From NCBI RefSeq assembly GCF_030813515.1, contig NZ_JAUSUK010000002.1, positions 992,001-1,056,000 of the forward strand: DNA of 64,000 nt, written 5' to 3'. The translations under genes were made by a program, and so were the position numbers. The DNA is from Rhodopseudomonas julia (lineage in GTDB: Bacteria; Pseudomonadota; Alphaproteobacteria; Rhizobiales; Afifellaceae). The notes below the pieces were generated by a model. It made no database searches, was not told the origin of the DNA, and was given only the letters and a program-made list of their open reading frames with translations. Within the stretch, counting starts at the first letter, position 1, and the number at the start of each line of letters is the position of its first letter. Shown here one piece after another: positions 48,437 to 57,477 of this stretch.

Positions 48437-49471
48437 CTATTTCCAGAACCAGGGCGGGTAGGCGTCGAGGTCGCCGCGAAGATGCCGCGAGAGCATCTGC
48501 GCCTGGATGTACGGGACGAGGCCGAGCGGTGCTTTTTCGCCCAGGAAGGGGTGGAGAAGCTCTTCACGCTTGCGTTCCTGCCAGGCCGTCAGAACGGTGC
48601 GGCGAGCCTCGTCACGCATGATCACCGCGCCGCCCTCGCGTGTCTCGAAATCGTCGGCAGCAAGCTGCCTGCGATTGATCAACGACAACGCCAGCCGGTC
48701 GGCCAGTACGGGGCGCAACTCCTCCATCAGGTCGAGCGCAAGGCTCGGACGTCCAGGGCGGTCGCGGTGCAAGAAGCCCACGGCTGGATCGAGTCCGACG
48801 GCTTCCGCCGCACCACGGCAATCATGCGTCAAAAGCGTGTAGAGGAAGGAGAGGAGCGCGTTGACGGGATCGAGCGGCGGGCGACGCGAACGGCCGCGAA
48901 AACGCATGTTACCGTCTTCAACGCGGATCAGATGGTCGAAGACGGTGAAATAGAGCGCTGCGGCCTCGCCTTCGGCGCCGCGCAGCGCTTCTGCGTCACC
49001 TCCGCCAAGTTCGACCCGTCGCAAGATCTGAGCAAGTCGCGCGACCGCGCTTTCAAGTGCCTGACGCGCTTCTTCGTTCAGTCCGGTGCTATGGTCGCGC
49101 AAACCTCGCATCAAGACAGTGCGTTGGTTCGCGATCTTGCCCAAAAGGAGGGCGCGGACGATGTCGGCAGGCGTCTCGGAGGCGGCGTATTGGGCGCGCC
49201 GCAAGAGCACGTTACCGCTCACGGGCCCTTCGATGCGCGCCTGAAAACGGCCGACGCGGTCGAGAAGCACGATCGTCATGCCCTGCGCCGCCGCCGCCCC
49301 GATCATCGCGGGCGAGACGGCGATCGGGCCGAAGAGAACGATCGAGGCGAGCATGTGGAAGGGAACGCGCGCCCGCTCAATACCATCGACGGAGACGACA
49401 GCGTTCTCTCCGTCCTTGCGCAGCACAGCTCCCTCGGTAGTGACGTACAAGGTGTTGAGGAGCTTCTTCAC
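48437..49471 (-). CDS. cas1: CRISPR-associated integrase Cas1 (type I-C)
   Basis: 344 residues. N-terminal beta domain (LLNTLYVTTEGAVLRKDGE) and helical C-domain with the metal-site residues in RGAEGEAAALYF (Glu), GFLHRDRPGRPSLALDLMEE (His and Asp/Glu). Catalyses insertion of new spacers at the leader end. Its start overlaps the cas4 stop by four bases. Confidence 0.96.
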   Translation of the reverse strand: MKKLLNTLYVTTEGAVLRKDGENAVVSVDGIERARVPFHMLASIVLFGPIAVSPAMIGAAAAQGMTIVLLDRVGRFQARIEGPVSGNVLLRRAQYAASETPADIVRALLLGKIANQRTVLMRGLRDHSTGLNEEARQALESAVARLAQILRRVELGGGDAEALRGAEGEAAALYFTVFDHLIRVEDGNMRFRGRSRRPPLDPVNALLSFLYTLLTHDCRGAAEAVGLDPAVGFLHRDRPGRPSLALDLMEELRPVLADRLALSLINRRQLAADDFETREGGAVIMRDEARRTVLTAWQERKREELLHPFLGEKAPLGLVPYIQAQMLSRHLRGDLDAYPPWFWK

Positions 49472-50166
49472 CCGGTGTCCCCCGGCGTCTCCGCAAGGAG
49501 GTCAGCGAGCCTCTGCTGTGTCCAGGCGCCGGCGGAGCGGGCCACCGCCTTCGGACGGCAGAGCTCGGAGAGCGAGCACGCCCGACACCGGCTCTTGTGA
49601 GGCGTGGGAGCGGGGGTCACGTGCTTCGAAAAGACGGCGCGGAGTTTGGCGGCGGTCTCTTCGGTCAAAGCGCGCAGGCCGGTGTCGAAAGTGACGGCGA
49701 CACGTCGACGCGTCTCGCCGTAGAAGAGCGCGCCTTCCGGCACGGGCCGTCCGAACATCTCTTCCAGGCACAAGCCCTGGGCGCAGAGCTGCACCTCGTC
49801 GGCACGATGCGGTTTCGGCTTGCCGCGCTTGTATTCGACGGGAAGCGGGATCTCCCGCCCGTCCTCCGTCTTCAGGAATTCCACCATGTCGGCGACGCCA
49901 GCGAGGCCGAGACGCGTGCTCGCGATGGGGAGGGAAGAGACCCGGCGCACGCCGCGCACTCGCCGCTGGCCGGGCCGGTCGGTGGCGATGTGGAGGATGT
50001 CGCCCTCGACCGTGAAGCGGTTTTCCGCCCACATCCGCTCCAGATGGATGAGCGCCGCCTGGCGCAGGCAGTAGACGGCGTGCTGAAGGGCGGAGAGGGG
50101 AATGGGCTCGGCGCCCTCTGCAGGGGCTTCTCTACCGAGAAGATCCGCCGCCGCCATCGCCGTCAC
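49468..50166 (-). CDS. cas4: CRISPR-associated exonuclease Cas4 (type I-C)
   Basis: 232 residues. RecB-like nuclease with an iron-sulfur site: one cysteine in HAVYCLRQAA near the N-terminus and three in CRACSLSELC near the C-terminus; GVADMVEFL and LPVEYKRGKPK carry the acidic residues and Lys of the nuclease core. Trims pre-spacers and sets PAM and orientation during adaptation. Overlaps cas7 and cas1 by four bases each. Confidence 0.94.
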   Translation of the reverse strand: MTAMAAADLLGREAPAEGAEPIPLSALQHAVYCLRQAALIHLERMWAENRFTVEGDILHIATDRPGQRRVRGVRRVSSLPIASTRLGLAGVADMVEFLKTEDGREIPLPVEYKRGKPKPHRADEVQLCAQGLCLEEMFGRPVPEGALFYGETRRRVAVTFDTGLRALTEETAAKLRAVFSKHVTPAPTPHKSRCRACSLSELCRPKAVARSAGAWTQQRLADLLAETPGDTG

Positions 50167-51116
50167 AGCCGCTCGATGATCTCCACCCCGTCCGGCAGGT
50201 TCTCCCGGTCGATCGTCACGGCATAGTCAGAAAAGGCGCGGGCGGGAGGCGCGTTGTCGAGGCGTTCGCTGCCCGGCTCGTACGTCTCGCCCTTGAAGGC
50301 GCGCCAGATCTTGACGCGATCGAAGAGGCTATGGGCGGGCGCATTGCCGAGCGCGGTCGCATGGCGGAAGACGATGAGCTTCCTGGTCGCCATCTCGCCG
50401 CGTGCGGCTGAATGGTCATGCTCGAACATGGCTTCCAGCGCTTCCATGAGGAGTGCCAGGTCATCGTCCGAGAAGCCGGTGCGCTCCGCAAGTTTTGCAG
50501 AGATGAAGCCATGAGCGCGATAAACGCCATAGGGGACAATGTGCTTGCGGCCCATGGTGCGGTTTTCCGTGCGGGCATTGTCGTCATCGGCCTCGCCTTC
50601 GCGGCGTTCTTCTTTTTCTCTGGCGGTGGTCGCGGCCATGCGGGTGATGGAAATCTCCTGCGGAACGATTGGCTCGGCCGATTGGGCAAAGGTCATCTGC
50701 ACAGGGCCACGCACCTGACCGCAATTGATGCCTGTCGACATGACGGCCCCGAAGGTGCGGACATCGAAGAAATTGTCGCACATGAAGCGGCGCAGCTTGT
50801 CGGCTTCCTCGTCACCGTGGGGGTTGAGCTTCGCGCCATCGACCTTTTCGCCCGGCCGAATGGCCTTGTAGGCCTCGCGGTGCTTCTCGTTCAGGATTGC
50901 GCCTTCTTGCACGTAGATGGCCCGGCCGCTTTCTCCTCCATGTGCGATCTCTACGTAATTGCGGATCTTGCGCTTCAGGCTGACGTCAGAGACGAGGCCG
51001 TGACCCGTTTCCGGATCGAGTCGGGGCAGGTTTCCCGCATCGGGATCGCCGTTCGGATTGCCGTTCTTGACGTCGAAGATCAGAACGAAGTCGTGGCGTT
51101 GCGTAAGATCAGGCAT
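50163..51116 (-). CDS. cas7: Cascade backbone protein Cas7 (Csd2 family)
   Basis: 317 residues. RAMP-type protein that coats the crRNA spacer. DFVLIFDVKNGNPNGDPDAG and LPRLDPETGHGLVSDVSLKR at the start and IVPYGVYRAHGFISAKLAE in the second half are hallmarks of Csd2. Its start overlaps the end of cas8c by eight bases. Confidence 0.95.
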   Translation of the reverse strand: MPDLTQRHDFVLIFDVKNGNPNGDPDAGNLPRLDPETGHGLVSDVSLKRKIRNYVEIAHGGESGRAIYVQEGAILNEKHREAYKAIRPGEKVDGAKLNPHGDEEADKLRRFMCDNFFDVRTFGAVMSTGINCGQVRGPVQMTFAQSAEPIVPQEISITRMAATTAREKEERREGEADDDNARTENRTMGRKHIVPYGVYRAHGFISAKLAERTGFSDDDLALLMEALEAMFEHDHSAARGEMATRKLIVFRHATALGNAPAHSLFDRVKIWRAFKGETYEPGSERLDNAPPARAFSDYAVTIDRENLPDGVEIIERL

Positions 51117-52872
51117 CGGTCGAGGTCTCCTCAGAGGGAATTTCTTTGGTCGCGAAAAAGGCGTTGCGTTGATGGTAATAACCGAGACCGAAAAGAGCCT
51201 GCTCGGTGGCGGATAGGGTGGCGGGGAAGGGGTCCGAATTCGGATCCATCAGGTCCATGATCCCGCCGATCGTGCGCTCCATATGGATGCGCTGGCCCGG
51301 TCGGACCTTGCCAATCTTCGAGAGATGGTTGGCCGAACCTGCCTCCAGGAGTGCGAAGACTTTTCTCGGCTGGGCGGAGGCCGCACCGTAGAATTTGTCC
51401 TTGATGGTGGCGTTGACGCCGCGGCCGAGTGCGCCGGTCTGGGCGTGCTCGTAGGCCGCGAAGAGGCGGCCGAGCAGATAGCCTTTGTTGCGATTGTCCG
51501 GGTCAAGCGCCACAGGGGCCTCCTTTTCCATGCGAAAGTTGCGAACGAGAACGGCTTTCAGCATCGACGCGCGGCGGGCGTTGATGATCCCGTCGGAGCG
51601 AATGCGCATGAGAACCGTATTGAGAAGCGTGAGCGGGTAGGGCGTTCCCGTCAGAATTGAACGCGTCCACTCGCCGGCGAGGTTCGGCGGAACGTTTTCG
51701 CGCTTGCCGAGGACCGCCGTTTCGGAAAGATACTGCCAGAGCGCCGGCGTGCCGTGTGGGTCAGGCGGCGCGATGTGCATGTCCGCGCTGTAGCGGCCGT
51801 AGTTTTTCGCAAGCTCGCCGAAACTCTCCGCCAGCCAGAAGCGGACAGAAATGCGCGCAGCGTTCGGCGCCAGGCCCAGCACGTAAAAGCGAACGCCATC
51901 GCCGAGCTTCGGTTCGACGTCTTTCAGCGCCTGGCCGGCGCGGATTTTCTCAAGCACGATGCCGACCCGCTTTGCCGCGGCTTCCTCCTCCGCGGCCGAC
52001 GCCTTAGTGTCCGCTCCGCCGACCATCGCTCCGAAGATTTTCTCCGACAGAGCGGCCATTTGCGTGTCGTCTGCTTCCGCCCAGAACACGGTCGACGCGT
52101 CACCGATCTGCACGCGGTGTCCGGAATCCTTTTGGAGGAAATGGTTGAGTGCGCCGGCATAAGCTTCGGCGGCGCTTTCCGAGACCGGCGCGTTCTCACC
52201 TTGCTCATGGCCGTAGGATTCGAAGGCGTCGAGATTGAAAGACACGATCGAGCCGCCAGAGGATTGTCCGCCCCAAACGCCCTTGATCGCCGGGTGCAAC
52301 CGCGCGAACGGCGCACGTTTTCCCGAGATGAGGCAGATCTGTCCGCCACCCTCTGTGTCGGCTGTATTCAGAATCTTAAGGGCCGCAGGGCGGTCATGCA
52401 GATGAATGTTTTGCAGCCGCTCGTCTTCCAGCGCGAAGACGACGTTCTCGTCCCTTAGATCCTCCGAAAAATGCGCCTCGTACATTTCAGGCTGCCACAG
52501 GTCGAGAAAGCGGAGAAAGGCAAGCAAGCCCGGATCGTCTGTCGCGCCAATCAGTTTGCGGTGATGATCGACGAAGGCCTGATGCTCCTGCACCGTGCGC
52601 TTGCCAGATCCGGCGGTTACCCCCAGCGCGTAAGACGTCTTGTCCCAGAACGTGTTCGGAAGGATCGCGACCGTCCGCTTCACCGGGGCCGGCACCGACA
52701 TCTGCCGCGCGACCTTTTTCTTGCCTTGCGCTTCCCTCAGGTCTGAGACGGTCGCGATTGTCCCGTCGGCGTTCAATCCGATAACGAGCCCGATCTTCTG
52801 CGTGGCGAAACCAGGCGGTGGTGCGTCGGGAATCCGCTCATAGGCGCGCGCCAGGGATTGAAGGATGGTCAT
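51109..52872 (-). CDS. cas8c: Cascade large subunit Cas8c (Csd1 family)
   Basis: 587 residues, normal for Csd1. Begins MTILQSLARAYERIPD; KTSYALGVTAGSGKRTVQEH, SGGSIVSFNLDAFESYG and the C-terminal LGYYHQRNAFF are typical. In type I-C it recognises the PAM; an internal start within the gene often also yields the Cas11 small subunit, which I could not locate with confidence. Overlaps cas5 by four and cas7 by eight bases. Confidence 0.94.
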   Translation of the reverse strand: MTILQSLARAYERIPDAPPPGFATQKIGLVIGLNADGTIATVSDLREAQGKKKVARQMSVPAPVKRTVAILPNTFWDKTSYALGVTAGSGKRTVQEHQAFVDHHRKLIGATDDPGLLAFLRFLDLWQPEMYEAHFSEDLRDENVVFALEDERLQNIHLHDRPAALKILNTADTEGGGQICLISGKRAPFARLHPAIKGVWGGQSSGGSIVSFNLDAFESYGHEQGENAPVSESAAEAYAGALNHFLQKDSGHRVQIGDASTVFWAEADDTQMAALSEKIFGAMVGGADTKASAAEEEAAAKRVGIVLEKIRAGQALKDVEPKLGDGVRFYVLGLAPNAARISVRFWLAESFGELAKNYGRYSADMHIAPPDPHGTPALWQYLSETAVLGKRENVPPNLAGEWTRSILTGTPYPLTLLNTVLMRIRSDGIINARRASMLKAVLVRNFRMEKEAPVALDPDNRNKGYLLGRLFAAYEHAQTGALGRGVNATIKDKFYGAASAQPRKVFALLEAGSANHLSKIGKVRPGQRIHMERTIGGIMDLMDPNSDPFPATLSATEQALFGLGYYHQRNAFFATKEIPSEETSTDA

Positions 52873-53567
52873 CGCAGGATCTCCGGCGAGCCGAGGGGAG
52901 GCACCTTCACGACGCCGTTTTGAAGCATGGCGCGAAAAAACAGCGACGGCCGCCCCTTCGCCTGGTGGTCAATGTCGAAGAGCATGAAACCGAGATCGCG
53001 AGGGGTGCCGTAGCCGAGCTCGGCCGTATGTGCGGAGGTGTCGGGTTCGGGGATCGGTTCATCCAGGTCGATCAACCGGAAACGGGCGTCGAACTCCCGC
53101 GTGCCGAGGCAGGGCTGGTGGAAACACTGTCCATTGCGCGCCCGGCGATTGAACATGTCGAGATGCTTGCCTTCGTTGTCCTGCGGCCCGGCCTTTTCCG
53201 TCATCTCGAAATGCGCGGCGATGACGTAGGCGACGTCGACGAGGATGGTGGAGGCGCGCTGCTGACGGTCTTCGTCGACGAGGAGGGCGAGGCCGGAGAG
53301 ATCGCCGCGATTCATTGCCGTCTTGGCATTGCGGGCGGAGGCTTTGTGACCCACCTCGTTGCGGCGGATGGAGCGGAAGCGGATCGGCTTCAGCACATGG
53401 ATCTCGTCGATCACCCAACGGATCGCGGGCTTCCAGTGGATTGCCTCCAGAATGCCGCGCGCTGCCGACGGCGTCATCACGTCATAGGAGACGCGCTCCA
53501 CCTTCATTTCCGGCCGAGTGAAGCAGGCGAAGGGGCCTGAGACCAAAAGACGGATGCCGTAGGTCAT
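52869..53567 (-). CDS. cas5: Cas5 of type I-C, crRNA-processing subunit
   Basis: 232 residues. In I-C systems, which lack Cas6, Cas5 itself cleaves the pre-crRNA and caps the 5' handle. RLLVSGPFACFTRPEMKVER, SYDVMTPSAARGILEAIHWK and PAIRWVIDEIHVL at the N-terminus are the family signature; LGTREFDARF follows. First of the tightly packed cas5-cas8c-cas7-cas4-cas1-cas2 set; a 137-base gap separates it from cas3. Confidence 0.95.
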   Translation of the reverse strand: MTYGIRLLVSGPFACFTRPEMKVERVSYDVMTPSAARGILEAIHWKPAIRWVIDEIHVLKPIRFRSIRRNEVGHKASARNAKTAMNRGDLSGLALLVDEDRQQRASTILVDVAYVIAAHFEMTEKAGPQDNEGKHLDMFNRRARNGQCFHQPCLGTREFDARFRLIDLDEPIPEPDTSAHTAELGYGTPRDLGFMLFDIDHQAKGRPSLFFRAMLQNGVVKVPPLGSPEILR

Positions 53568-53704
53568 GGTGAATCGCCCCCACCTTTGTTTTCTCGGTTA
53601 CTGATTATCCCGTCTCTTATGGAGATCGTGCAACTGGGCCGTGTAGCCGCAGAGAAGGTCGTTTTCTAAGCGATGGTGTTTTCGAGCGCCAAGTACTCCG
53701 CATT
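53568..53704 (-). other. Gap between cas3 and cas5
   Basis: 137 bases, no gene. It is the only sizeable break in the cas operon and could hold a separate promoter for cas5 onwards; I found no good consensus match. Confidence 0.4.
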
Positions 53705-55954
53705 CTACCAGAGCAGACCAACGTCTTCCTCGTAGAGCGTGTCCGTCTTCAGGATCGCGAACTGATCTCCCCGTAAATCCGGATGTGCAAAGGCGATATG
53801 TCCGTTTTTCTTGAGGAGTGCCCGCGCCCGGGGTGGGACCGAAACTATGTAGGGCTGCAGCTCACGGGCGATAGCGCCCGAGGGGATGGTCGGAACTCCG
53901 AGCTTTGCGATCGCCTGTTGCGCGCGTTTTTCGCCCGCGACGATCACCGGCGCCATGCCGTCTTCGATCATCCTGTAGTGTTCGGCGATGGTGCGATAGG
54001 CAATGTCCGGACCGTAGCTCTGCGAGCATTGTGAAAGATCTAGGATCGGCTTGCCGAGGCGTTCCTCGCCGGCCTGCCAGTAGACCTCGTGAAAATAGCG
54101 CTCTATGGCCTCCGGCGCGAAATGGTTCTCGAAGAGATCCTTCATCCGCTCCATGCTGCCGATGAGGCTTTTGATTTCGGCGGGCGGCGCATGGTCCGGG
54201 TCGGATGGCCTGAAAACTGTGACGACGCTTTCGTCTACTGGTCGCCGCATCTCACGGTTCACCCGCCCCGCGGCCTGGGCGATCTGATCAAGCCCCGCTT
54301 CGGCCCGCCAGGCGACGGGAAAATCGACATCGACGCCCGCTTCGATCAGTGACGTGGCGATCAGACGGCAGGGGCGTCCGTCTTTGAGGCGCTTTTTCAC
54401 GTTAGTGAGGATGCGGCGCCGGTGCGCCGCGTATTGCCGGGTCGTCAGGTGCACGAGCCCGTCCACCTCTTCTGCCTGCGCCGCCCGATAGAGATCGAGG
54501 GCATGGCGGCGACTGTTGACGATGACGAGCGCCTGCGGATGCTCCTTGAGAGCTTCCACGAGAGCCTCGTCGCTCATCTCGTCGGCGAAGACGAGACGTC
54601 CGCGCTCAAAGGCTTTGTGAAGTCGTGGCGGGTCGGGTGCGAGCTCGCGGCCGTCGAGATCGAGCGCCAGGAGATGATTCGGCTTCAGCGCGTTCAGCTT
54701 GCGTGCATCGAAGGCAGGCTGGGTCGCTGTGCACAGAACGATCGAGCAGCCGTAATTGCGGCAGAGCTCGTCGATCGCCCAGACTGTCGGCGCCAAGAGC
54801 TTCTTCGGTAAGACTTGTGCTTCGTCGAGCACAACGACGCTGCCGGCGATGTTGTGGAGCTTACGGCAGCGCGAGGTGCGGGCGGCGAACAGGCTCTCGA
54901 ACAGCTGCACATGCGTTGTGACGATAATGGGTGCGGCCCAGTCTTCCATAGCGAACCGCATCTTGGCCTTCATCGATCGGGTGCTGTCCGCTGCGCCGAC
55001 GTGACCGGTCTCTTCATCCTCGACGGCAGAATGATGCTCCAGCACAAGATCGTCGCCCAGGATCGCCCGGAAGATCGCGGCCGTCTGGTCGATGATTGAG
55101 GTGAAAGGTATGCCGAAGATGATCCGGCGATGACCGTGGTGTTTCGCATGATCGAGCGCAAAGCCGAGCGAAGCGAGCGTCTTGCCGCCGCCGGTCGGCA
55201 CGTTGAGCGTGAAGAGGCCGGGGGGCATCGCGGCGCGTGCCCGCGCAGTGGCAAGAATTTCGGCCCGCAATCGCCCGATCTCGCTCTGCGGCTCGCCGAA
55301 GGCGGCGATCCGTTCCTCGAAGGCCGCCAAAAAGGTGGGCAGGCATTCCGCAAGGCTCGGCCAGTCGCGGTCCTTCGCGACGTCTCCGGTTTTTTGGTAG
55401 AAGAGCTCGGTCTCCTTGAAATCGGCGTCGACGAGGCAGGAGAAGAGCATGCGCCCGAGCATGGCGAAGCGAAAGGCGCGGCGAGGCCAGTCGGGGGCCC
55501 TCCAGTCGAAGGGCGGCATGAGTTCGGACGGCGTGTCGGGGAGGAGGTCGGCCCAGCCCGGCGCCAAAGCTTCCATGGCAAAACCGTCCAGCCGCTCCTC
55601 CAGGGAGCCGGGCTGATGGCTGGCCCGGTCCGGCAGGCCGGCATGGTGGCCGGCGATCGCCTGCGCCATGAGCCACGCGATCCAGTGGTTCGGCGCATGC
55701 GCAAAGAGATCGAGAATGGCCTTGGCGCCGGCCGTAGAATGATCGACCTGTTCGCCCGAGCCTTGCAGCCGCGCCTGAAAGATCGGCGAGAATTTCCCCA
55801 CGTCATGCGCTGCGGCGCTGAAAGCGGCAGCCTCTGCGATCTTCAAGGGCGCGGCGAATTCGCGTGCTCGCCGCTCCACGGCGCTGAGGTGATCGCAGAG
55901 AGGCTCCCAGTCGCTGCAATCGGTTGTCTGGGTGGAATGGGCGTAGAATATCAT
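53705..55954 (-). CDS. cas3: CRISPR-associated helicase-nuclease Cas3
   Basis: 749 residues, HD nuclease fused to a superfamily-2 helicase. HD part: early His in FYAHS, AAHDVGKFSPIFQARL with the HD pair near 49-50, VDHSTAGA and AIAGHHAGLPD. Helicase part: Walker A PTGGGKTLASLGFA, DEAQ box VVLDEAQVL, LCTATQPA (motif III), ATSLIEAGVDVDFPVAWRAE (motif V) and QAAGRVNR (motif VI). All key residues are present, so the system looks active for interference. First gene of the cas operon. Confidence 0.96.
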   Translation of the reverse strand: MIFYAHSTQTTDCSDWEPLCDHLSAVERRAREFAAPLKIAEAAAFSAAAHDVGKFSPIFQARLQGSGEQVDHSTAGAKAILDLFAHAPNHWIAWLMAQAIAGHHAGLPDRASHQPGSLEERLDGFAMEALAPGWADLLPDTPSELMPPFDWRAPDWPRRAFRFAMLGRMLFSCLVDADFKETELFYQKTGDVAKDRDWPSLAECLPTFLAAFEERIAAFGEPQSEIGRLRAEILATARARAAMPPGLFTLNVPTGGGKTLASLGFALDHAKHHGHRRIIFGIPFTSIIDQTAAIFRAILGDDLVLEHHSAVEDEETGHVGAADSTRSMKAKMRFAMEDWAAPIIVTTHVQLFESLFAARTSRCRKLHNIAGSVVVLDEAQVLPKKLLAPTVWAIDELCRNYGCSIVLCTATQPAFDARKLNALKPNHLLALDLDGRELAPDPPRLHKAFERGRLVFADEMSDEALVEALKEHPQALVIVNSRRHALDLYRAAQAEEVDGLVHLTTRQYAAHRRRILTNVKKRLKDGRPCRLIATSLIEAGVDVDFPVAWRAEAGLDQIAQAAGRVNREMRRPVDESVVTVFRPSDPDHAPPAEIKSLIGSMERMKDLFENHFAPEAIERYFHEVYWQAGEERLGKPILDLSQCSQSYGPDIAYRTIAEHYRMIEDGMAPVIVAGEKRAQQAIAKLGVPTIPSGAIARELQPYIVSVPPRARALLKKNGHIAFAHPDLRGDQFAILKTDTLYEEDVGLLW

Positions 55955-56089
55955 CGTCCGTTACTATCACGGGTTTGCGAAGCAGAAGTAAGTTATGGTC
56001 ATGCGCCCCGGAGATCTCGGGCACATTGCTTATTCAAGCTAATCTAAAAAATCCAACCTGAAATCGAATATCAAGAGAATTCTCAAATG
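55955..56089 (-). promoter_or_regulatory. Region upstream of cas3, presumed cas promoter
   Basis: 135 bases, strongly AT-rich at 56035-56095 compared with everything around it. Several TTGA-type boxes occur on the minus strand, but no pair has good spacing, so the promoter is placed only roughly. Confidence 0.35.
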
Positions 56090-56659
56090 TTATCGCGATT
56101 CACGTGACGTGTGGAAAAGAATAGAGTCGCATGCAGGCGCTTGTTGCCAGAAGCGCAAAGTGTGCCTTCGCCCGCCTGGTTGGAGAGCGCCATGTGGAGG
56201 CCGTCCCAGTGGAGACACGTTCATCGGCGAAAACAGCTCTCGTCTTGACTCCCTGACGATCTCTGTCTTGCGTTTTTCCGTCGGCGCATCGGCGACCTGT
56301 TTGCCCCAGGTGGGAAAGCGCGGCAGCCTCGGAGAGTGGGCGGGGTGCCACGAAAGAAGAAAAGCGCCAGGCTCTGGCTCCGGCCGGAGCGAGACGACAA
56401 GAACGGTGCCCTCACACACGAGAGCGCCTGGGTCATCCTCGACAGTGGCCGACAAATCCGTGCTGGATGCCGCGCTGAGGAGAGTGATCGAGCTCACATC
56501 ATCCTCGCCGGGTACATCAAAGGGCGAGACGCGGAGAAATTTGTCCCCGGCTCGTCCCGGCGCCCGGCACATCTTGTCACCGTAGCGGAGGTTGTCGCCC
56601 GTTACTTCGAAGCGAAGCATGACGCCGTCGCGCGTCCGGCGGAACTGGGCAGTAGGCAC
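56090..56659 (-). CDS. Orphan ORF of the island, 189 codons, function unknown
   Basis: Starts at GTG 56659 (MPTAQFRRTRDGVMLRFEV). The first ~110 residues have coding-like composition, with VEDDPGALVCEGTVLVVSLR; the last ~45 are Pro/His/Arg-rich and look like an out-of-frame read, so the gene may have a frameshift near its end. No family recognised, no signal peptide or helices. It is divergent from the integrase remnant and upstream of cas3 on the same strand. It could be cargo of the element or a decaying gene. Confidence 0.4.
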   Translation of the reverse strand: MPTAQFRRTRDGVMLRFEVTGDNLRYGDKMCRAPGRAGDKFLRVSPFDVPGEDDVSSITLLSAASSTDLSATVEDDPGALVCEGTVLVVSLRPEPEPGAFLLSWHPAHSPRLPRFPTWGKQVADAPTEKRKTEIVRESRRELFSPMNVSPLGRPPHGALQPGGRRHTLRFWQQAPACDSILFHTSRESR

Positions 56660-57083
56660 GGCGCTTCCTCAAATGGTGGGGAGAGCGCACATGCGAAGAC
56701 ATCACCTCGATCACGTGCCAGCAGTATGTCCGCTCGCGGGCCGGGAAGCCGTGGCGCTCGTGCAAGCCCGAGGCGATGGGCAACCCCGTCCGCCTGACAA
56801 GCACCGTCGGCGCACGACGGGAGTTGGAGATGCTCCGCGCAGCGCTCCGGCTGGCGGTCAAAGACCAGATCCTGACTGAACATGTGACGGTTTATCTGCC
56901 CCCGAGGAGGGGCAGCGAGAGGACTGGCTGACGGAAGAGGAGGTTGAACTCCTGTGCCGTATCGCCAGAGAAACCCCCGAACGCCAGCGTGGACATCGTG
57001 GTGCCCAGACCGGAGAGATCCTCGAAACCGATGAACGCCCGTTGGCACATCGCAGGTTCGAATCCTGCTGCCCCGATCATTAA
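56656..57083 (+). pseudogene. Decayed tyrosine recombinase (phage-type integrase) next to attR
   Basis: Two frames together read as the N-terminal and core-binding part of an integrase. Frame one, 56656-56930: ARRFLKWWGERTCEDIT, then CQQYVRSRAGKPWRS and ARRELEMLRAALRLAVK, ending near YLPPRRG. Frame two, from about 56919: EDWLTEEEVELLCRIAR. This is the pattern seen in integrases (W-G, DIT, Y, RREL, LRAA, LPP, WLT.EE). A frameshift lies near 56905-56920, the 5' end is lost, and the catalytic domain with the Arg-His-Arg-Tyr residues is absent; frame two runs into the right repeat and stops at 57083. Confidence 0.7.
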
Positions 57084-57127
57084 GTCTCTGATAATCAAGA
57101 TATTTTGGGTCGGTCACTTCGTCTGAC
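57050..57127. repeat. Right attachment-type direct repeat (attR)
   Basis: Copy of 47280-47357 with 75 of 78 bases identical. It contains only the last 30 bases of tRNA-Pro, so it is not a tRNA gene. The similarity stops sharply on both sides. Confidence 0.9.
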
Positions 57128-57477
57128 AACGGCGTGCGGAAGGCCTTTATGTTCTACATGTTCTACGCAGTTGGCGTTGAAGCAGCCTACATTGGAACCT
57201 TCGCGCAAATCTCCGTCCGTCAGCCCTCAAGCTCAAGGGCCAAGCGCAGTGCCGCACTGCCGCAAGCGATACAGAAGGAGTGCCGCGGCGCATCCGTGAA
57301 ACGGCGCTCGAGCGCGTTTACGTCGCCGATCTCATCAGCCGGTTCCCGACGGCCTCATCTTTCCATCCGCAGGGCAAGCCAGGAGCTTTTCGCAAAGCGT
57401 AAGGCGTGTCCGCCAGATGCGATTCGGAGACCAGCTCGGCCAGAGCATGTGGCCACGCCGGTGGCGAATCGCTCCGG
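57128..57477. other. Region right of the island, no supported gene
   Basis: 350 bases between attR and the dehydratase gene. Reading frames here give low-complexity or Ser/Arg-rich translations with no family features. It may contain further remnants of the element or of a displaced chromosomal gene. Confidence 0.4.

Noticed and set aside
57050-57080. Second tRNA-Pro gene
   Set aside because: Only the last 30 bases are present; the acceptor 5' strand, D-arm and anticodon arm are missing.
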